DNA of 64,000 nucleotides from Ruegeria arenilitoris (GTDB lineage: Bacteria; Pseudomonadota; Alphaproteobacteria; Rhodobacterales; Rhodobacteraceae), in NCBI RefSeq assembly GCF_013035315.1, contig NZ_WQHP01000002.1, positions 528,149-592,148 of the forward strand. The letters run 5' to 3'. The notes beneath the pieces were generated by a model. That model worked only from the letters and a program-made list of their open reading frames with translations. It made no database searches and had not been told where the DNA came from. Positions 59,445 through 64,000 of the stretch are shown in pieces; position 1 is the first letter of the stretch; each line of letters opens with the position of its first letter. Both the position numbers and the translations under genes were made by a program.

Positions 59445-60404
59445 TCAAAGTTGAGATTTTTCAGTCAGTGTCTTTTTTAACGTCTCAGACGGTAGCTCTC
59501 CGAACATTGATTGGTATTCTTTCGCAAAGTGGCCACCAGAAAAGAAGCCATGCATGAGTGCTGTGTCCTTGACCGACCTTGGTGTTGATACAACGTCTAG
59601 GAGATGCTCTCGGACAGAAGTCAAACGTCGCTTCAATATGTATTGCCAAGGCGATTCACCAAAAATCTCGACAAAGTTCTCGTGAAGTTGGCTTCGCCCC
59701 ACACCAGCAACTCGACACAGAGTTGAGATCGTTAGTTGGTCCGCAGGGATACGTGTGATCGCGCCCCGCGCCAACCTAACATTCTTGAAAGCTGCCTTGT
59801 CTAGAACATGTGTACAATCGGAAAGTAGGTTCAACGACAATATCCATTGCGCGATCTGAGCAAAAAATTCGCTTTCTACTCCGCGACTTATTCCAAATCG
59901 CCGCCCCCCTTGATCAAGAGGTGAAGCATTTTGGAAAGCTCGGCCAGCGATCTTTGATAGATTCTCAGCCGCCGCTAGACCAATTTGAAACTTGCTGTGC
60001 CCTTTGGGTAGCTCATCGTAGGTGCGCCTGCTTAAGGAAGCGACTTCTCTCGTCATTCGGCGGCGCTCGAAAGCAATGAACAGCACTTTCCGATCCTGAC
60101 CCACGTTGCAGTATTCGTACTCCCCGTCGAGCAGATAGACATCACCTGGATCGGAGTACCAACCATTTACGCGGTAATCCCCGTCCCAAGAAAGTGGCAA
60201 AATTAGTGCCATCAAATCCTGCCTTCCGAGCACTGTCCAAGAAGACCGGGCTTCACTGGAAGCGGTATTTACAAAACTGTTTTCTCCGTAGATCCAACAG
60301 TCCTTTAAATTGATGTCGCCAGGACCCAGCTGTACAAGTTCTGTTTCTCGAACCGGCGCATTCGTGAAGTGTTGCGCAAAACTCTTTATCGGTCGCAACT
60401 GCAT
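59445..60404 (-). CDS. AraC family regulator
   Basis: 319 residues. N-terminal sensor domain without a clear family, with a tight cupin-like run (GWYSDPGDVYLLDGEYEY). The C-terminal AraC helix-turn-helix pair reads TISTLCRVAGVGRSQLHENF, VEIFGESPWQYILKRRLTSV, then HGFFSGGHFAKEYQSMFGEL. It diverges from the exported amidohydrolase operon 324 bases away and is its probable regulator. Confidence 0.82.
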   Translation of the reverse strand: MQLRPIKSFAQHFTNAPVRETELVQLGPGDINLKDCWIYGENSFVNTASSEARSSWTVLGRQDLMALILPLSWDGDYRVNGWYSDPGDVYLLDGEYEYCNVGQDRKVLFIAFERRRMTREVASLSRRTYDELPKGHSKFQIGLAAAENLSKIAGRAFQNASPLDQGGRRFGISRGVESEFFAQIAQWILSLNLLSDCTHVLDKAAFKNVRLARGAITRIPADQLTISTLCRVAGVGRSQLHENFVEIFGESPWQYILKRRLTSVREHLLDVVSTPRSVKDTALMHGFFSGGHFAKEYQSMFGELPSETLKKTLTEKSQL

Positions 60405-60728
60405 AAGAACTCTCCAAGATGCGTGAAACCCATAGGTCCAATCTTAGTGCGCGGTCTTAAAAAATTAGTACACCGGATAAATTGAATACTATTTCATCGC
60501 GAGAATTTCGCCTAACCAAATAAGCTGTTCCCGAAATATTGTCGAAAGCGAAGCGGATTGAGGCTGCCGAACAAAGGATTTCGGAGCCAGATTTTTTGCA
60601 ATCCGTTAGGTGAAAAATGCCGCGATCTCGCGGACTAGAGGTGTCTTCGTCACTTCAAACTCCAAGCACATTGGGTCGATTGCGCACCAAGAACATCGAA
60701 ATATTATTGAAATATAAGGAGAAATAGT
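60405..60728. other. Divergent promoter region
   Basis: About 320 bases, A/T-rich, no gene. It should hold the promoters of the AraC gene and of the exported amidohydrolase; one candidate is listed separately. No strong palindrome was found. Confidence 0.45.
60680..60707 (+). promoter_or_regulatory. Weak promoter-like pair
   Basis: TTGCGC (60680-60685), 16 bases, TATTAT (60702-60707), 21 bases before the ATG at 60729, with AAGGAG in between. Speculative. Confidence 0.3.
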
Positions 60729-62453
60729 ATGAAAGCCCCATTGCTTCCTTACAAATCCGCTTTCCGGCCGGACAGGCGTGATGTATTGAAAACCGGGTCG
60801 CTTGCTGCTGTGGGGGCTCTTTTGCTTCCCTATCGAACAGCTATTGCCCAATCTGATGCAGCAGACGTGGTTTTCAGTGGCGGCAGTATCCTTACGATGG
60901 ACACCTCCAACCCGAAGGCTGAAGCGCTGGCAGTCCGTGATGGGCGGATCATCGCTGTTGGTAGCCAAGATGAAATCGACGCGCTGACTTCCAGCACGAC
61001 ACGCATCATTGATCTTGACGGCAGAACGCTAATGCCTGGCATGATCGACAGCCACGCGCATTCATATTCGGTGGTTAAGGACGACTTCATTATTATCAGT
61101 CCGACTGAAGTAGCCAGTTTCGACGAGGTAATGCAAAAACTGAACGAAGGTGCCGCCAAGTTGAAAGAAGGCGACTGGCTTCTGGCCGCTGATTATGACG
61201 GCGTCGTGACCCCCGGCGGAAGACAGTTCACTCTTGAAGATATGGACCGCATCGCCCCCAACAACCCGTTCTTGTTGCTGGAAGGAAGTGGTCATGCAGC
61301 TTATGCTAATTCACTTGCCTTCAAAATCGTTGGAATCGACGAGAACACTCCGGACCCAGTTGCGGCTCGCTACGTTAAAAACGACAAAGGGGAACTCACT
61401 GGTCGCTTGGAAGAGCTCCCGACTTTTGGCCCGTTTCTGAACGCTGCCCAACAACTGACCGATGAGGATATGGAGGCGCGAACACTCCGGTTTTTCAACT
61501 CGGGTGCCAAGGTCGGAATTACCACCTTTGGTGATCCAAGCGTCGGTCAAAACAAAGGCATAGAAGACCTCAGATTATTTGAACGCATCAAGGATCGCGC
61601 GCCGGTGCGGACGCGCGCCTTTCTAGTTTCAACCCTGATGGACGAATGGGCCGAAAACGGAATCGGTATGGGCTACGGCGACGACAAGATGCGCGTTGCC
61701 AAGATGAAGGCGTGGTCAGATGGCGCGACGCAGGCCTACAGCTCTTACTTGCGCGAGCCCTACCTTGGCACGGACAGCCGTGGAGCACTCAACTACACGG
61801 AAGACCAACTATACGAGGTGGTCAAACGGGCACATGGGGATGGTTTTTCTCTTGCCGTTCATGGCAACGGGGATGCGGCTATAGATCTAGTACTACGCGT
61901 GTACGAGCAGGTATTGGCGGAGAACCCGCGCGACGATCATCGGCACCGGATTGAACATTGCAGCGTCGGCCATCCTGAGCAGTACGACAAGATGAAGGAA
62001 CTCGGTGTTTCGCCAACTTACCTGTCCGGCCATATTCGATGGTGGGGCAAGGCGTTCCGAGATAATCTACTTGGTCCAGAAAGGGTCGAGTACTACGATG
62101 CCGCCGCCACAGCCGTTGAAAAAGGCATCCCGTTTTCAATGCACAGCGATTACTCGGTATCGCCGTTAGGTCCTCTGCGTTGCGTCCAAGACATGGTGAC
62201 CAGAGTCATGGCAGACGGTGGGGAAGTCTTCGCGCCCGACCAGCGTATTCCAGTAGAAGAAGCACTTAAAGGTGTTACGACGCATGCGGCCTGGCAACTG
62301 CATATGGATGACATTGCGGGGAGTTTGGAAGTTGGGAAATACGCTGATCTCACGGTTCTTGAAGACGACCCGACTTCTGTTGACCCAATGCAAATAGAAA
62401 ACATCGAAGTAAGTGGAACCTGGCTGGAAGGCAAAGAGACCAACGCGGCGTGA
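60729..62453 (+). CDS. Tat-exported amidohydrolase, YtcJ-like (amidohydrolase 3)
   Basis: 574 residues. Twin-arginine signal (DRRDVLKTGSLAAVGALLLP) at about 15-34. Amidohydrolase motifs: the first beta-sandwich part with DVVFSGGSILTMDTSNPKAE, HxH in GMIDSHAHSY, a long insertion typical of YtcJ, His in LAVHGNGDAAIDLVL and RIEHCSVGHPEQY, and an Asp in MHSDYSVSPLGP. YtcJ-like enzymes hydrolyse amides or carbamates. It is encoded with an exported unknown protein starting 45 bases downstream and faces an AraC regulator. AAGGAG precedes the ATG. Confidence 0.85.
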   Translation: MKAPLLPYKSAFRPDRRDVLKTGSLAAVGALLLPYRTAIAQSDAADVVFSGGSILTMDTSNPKAEALAVRDGRIIAVGSQDEIDALTSSTTRIIDLDGRTLMPGMIDSHAHSYSVVKDDFIIISPTEVASFDEVMQKLNEGAAKLKEGDWLLAADYDGVVTPGGRQFTLEDMDRIAPNNPFLLLEGSGHAAYANSLAFKIVGIDENTPDPVAARYVKNDKGELTGRLEELPTFGPFLNAAQQLTDEDMEARTLRFFNSGAKVGITTFGDPSVGQNKGIEDLRLFERIKDRAPVRTRAFLVSTLMDEWAENGIGMGYGDDKMRVAKMKAWSDGATQAYSSYLREPYLGTDSRGALNYTEDQLYEVVKRAHGDGFSLAVHGNGDAAIDLVLRVYEQVLAENPRDDHRHRIEHCSVGHPEQYDKMKELGVSPTYLSGHIRWWGKAFRDNLLGPERVEYYDAAATAVEKGIPFSMHSDYSVSPLGPLRCVQDMVTRVMADGGEVFAPDQRIPVEEALKGVTTHAAWQLHMDDIAGSLEVGKYADLTVLEDDPTSVDPMQIENIEVSGTWLEGKETNAA

Positions 62454-62497
62454 TTGAATCGCCTCATGACAAACAAAATCATTCTTGGGAGGTCAAG

Positions 62498-63565
62498 ATG
62501 ATAAAACGTATGTTTATTGCGGCCCTATCAGGCGCAGTATTGTCCGTCGTCATGGCCGCTACGACTGTGTACGCCTGTGCATTTCATAATTACATCCCGC
62601 AAGACACGGTGGTGGACAAGTTACTACGCAGTCAGGAAATTGCACTGGCAGTTCCTGTTATCGAAGATCCAAATGATCCGTTGCGGTATGATCCGATTGC
62701 AGCAATTGGCGCAACGCCCGAAGATATTGATATCCCTCAGCGCGTGGACGCAACCGCAATTCAGAGGCTTGGAAAAAATCCGGACGCTTACGCAATTTTC
62801 GGGCGAGAGAAGTACGGTGCTTGGACAAGACTTGCACTTGTCGACGGAGAATTGATCACAGTCTTTGATCAAATCATCGCTCGAATAGAGGACTGGCGTG
62901 GAGGGGATGAGAGTGACCGGTTAGTTTTTTTTGGCGCTTTGTTGGGCCACACCGACATTCGCATTCACCAGTTGGCGCTCCGTGAACTTGACCGCGTGGA
63001 ATATGGGACGTTGAAAAATCTAGGATTGAGCATCCCAGCGGAAGCGATCACCTCTGGATTGTATGCTGTCTCTGATCCGACACTCTTACCGATACAGGTT
63101 CTTCTACTTGGTCTTTCTAAAGACAGTAACGTCCAACGGCCGTTGCAAGCAGGGCTTAAAGTCTATTCAGCAAGGCCTGGTCCTGCCTTCGGTGCCTTCG
63201 CTACCGCTTTTGTCGAGCATGGTGGGCCAAGCGCCGCTACTGATTTGTCGATGCGTTACTTGGCAGATGTGACACTTCCGCTTGAAAACCGGGAACTGAT
63301 TGTTGAGGCATTCGCAATTCACAGTCTTTCCGGGGATGAAGAAACGCAAAATGTTATTCGAGGCGCTGTTGCGACGGTGTTGCAGAATGAACCATCGATT
63401 GCCCCGGTTGTTGCTCGTCAATTCGGAGGCCGTGAAGAATGGAGCCAAGCCAAGCTGCTTGCCGACCTCCTAAAGGCTGGGCACTTAACCTCGCCAGAAG
63501 ATATCATTACGGTGCGCGAATACGTGTCTCTGGCGGGTGAAGCACGGGCCTTGAAGATACAATAA
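62498..63565 (+). CDS. Exported protein of unknown function, helical repeats
   Basis: 355 residues from the ATG at 62498 (GGGAGG upstream); a GTG at 62450 would add 16 residues without a signal. The signal peptide MIKRMFIAALSGAVLSVVMA is followed by a Cys-His start of the mature part (ACAFHNYIPQD). The rest alternates helices that may be HEAT-like (DIRIHQLALRELDRVEYGTL, ENRELIVEAFAIHSLSGDEE). No family is recognised. Co-encoded with the Tat amidohydrolase, so probably a periplasmic partner. Confidence 0.62.
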   Translation: MIKRMFIAALSGAVLSVVMAATTVYACAFHNYIPQDTVVDKLLRSQEIALAVPVIEDPNDPLRYDPIAAIGATPEDIDIPQRVDATAIQRLGKNPDAYAIFGREKYGAWTRLALVDGELITVFDQIIARIEDWRGGDESDRLVFFGALLGHTDIRIHQLALRELDRVEYGTLKNLGLSIPAEAITSGLYAVSDPTLLPIQVLLLGLSKDSNVQRPLQAGLKVYSARPGPAFGAFATAFVEHGGPSAATDLSMRYLADVTLPLENRELIVEAFAIHSLSGDEETQNVIRGAVATVLQNEPSIAPVVARQFGGREEWSQAKLLADLLKAGHLTSPEDIITVREYVSLAGEARALKIQ

Positions 63566-64000
63566 GAAATTCGCGCGCAGAAATTCTGCTTGGAGCGTAC
63601 AACCACCACGTCGGCTACTGAGGATTGGTAAACGGAATAGTGTTGCACGTTCCGTTACATCTTCTGATTTTCTGCAACAAACCAACACCTGTGCCAATAA
63701 CCACTGCTTTCATAAGATGACCTGCATACAGCCCATTCCAAGAGGAGAGTTTTGATGAAGTCAGTATTGCCGCTCGCATTGCCGTTCTCCGCAGCAAGCA
63801 TGATTGGCTGATCGCAGCCCAAACCGGACATTCAATCCAGGACTTTGCAATTCCGGCTTAGCGGACAAAGTAGCCGTTTGGTTTCGCCACTCACTGACTA
63901 CCTTTCGTTGAAATGTAACTAAGACCTTTCGAAGAGCACTTTTCCATAAGTTGGGGGATGGCCCACTCACAAACCACCCCCCAGCCGCACTGGACTGCAA
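63566..64000. other. Window end, no supported gene
   Basis: About 435 bases with short frames only. A reverse frame at 63761-64000 is probably an artefact of the dispersed repeat. The stretch holds repeat copy 3 and otherwise nothing that I can support. Confidence 0.45.
63812..63839. repeat. Dispersed short repeat, copy 3
   Basis: TCGCAGCCCAAACCGGACAT continuing TCAATCCA. Almost identical to copy 1 over 24 bases. Confidence 0.55.

Noticed and set aside
63761..64000. Reverse 79-codon frame at the window end
   Set aside because: Its C-terminal part is the translated dispersed repeat, a known source of spurious frames.
1..64000. CRISPR arrays, rRNA and tRNA genes, insertion sequences with inverted ends
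   Set aside because: None was recognised on either strand by eye; a dedicated tRNA or repeat search could still find small items.

Overview
The window looks like chromosome (or a large replicon) of a marine alphaproteobacterium of the Roseobacter group (Rhodobacteraceae, Ruegeria-like). The reasons are the GC-rich coding style, the GlpSTPQ/DUF2160 transporter block, repeated covalent-FAD dimethylglycine-dehydrogenase-like/GcvT enzymes, a DddP-like M24 protein, and a short solo-domain tyrosine recombinase of a type common in this family. This is an inference from gene content; no rRNA or tRNA gene was recognised.

Layout. 0-3.4 kb: the 3' part of a glycerol-type ABC importer (two ATPases, two permeases, DUF2160) without a binding-protein gene downstream. 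3.4-4.9 kb: a BlaI-type repressor and a short M56 protease. 5-6.8 kb: a broken AraC gene and a TetR gene. 7.5-13 kb: a FadL-like porin, a small membrane protein, a frameshifted DUF2141 protein and a DUF1800/DUF1501 secreted pair. 13-18.4 kb: quinone oxidoreductase with divergent LysR, then a reverse-strand block of SDR, two exported NTF2-like proteins, an exported alpha/beta hydrolase and a TetR. 18.5-22.8 kb: an RND efflux pair behind a strong palindromic operator. 22.8-25.3 kb: GbsR-like regulator, DUF4166 protein and a saccharopine-dehydrogenase-like enzyme.

25.4-53.5 kb is the centre of interest: a stretch dominated by N-methyl amine and betaine type functions. Sub-cluster A (LysR-controlled) has an MttB-like methyltransferase, a class III aminotransferase, two FAD/GcvT dehydrogenases and a ThDP enzyme, mostly with 4-base overlaps. 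A periplasmic amidohydrolase, a DUF3299 protein and an OprB-like porin follow under an AraC regulator. Sub-cluster B has an XRE-cupin regulator, a Rieske oxygenase, a third FAD/GcvT dehydrogenase overlapping an M24 protein that keeps the DddP metal-site spacing, a glycine-betaine-type ABC importer, a DUF1989-GcvT fusion and a LacI-type regulator with two tandem operator-like sites. The likely flow is import by the ABC system, oxidative removal of N-methyl groups by the Rieske and FAD enzymes, and passage of one-carbon units to folate by the GcvT domains. The actual substrates cannot be read from the sequence.

53.5-64 kb looks different: visibly more A/T in spacers and third codon positions, two class III nucleotidyl cyclases with C-terminal repeat regions on either side of a minimal tyrosine recombinase, an AraC regulator, a Tat-exported YtcJ-like amidohydrolase with an exported unknown protein, and three copies of a short dispersed repeat. 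It reads as an accessory or transferred segment.
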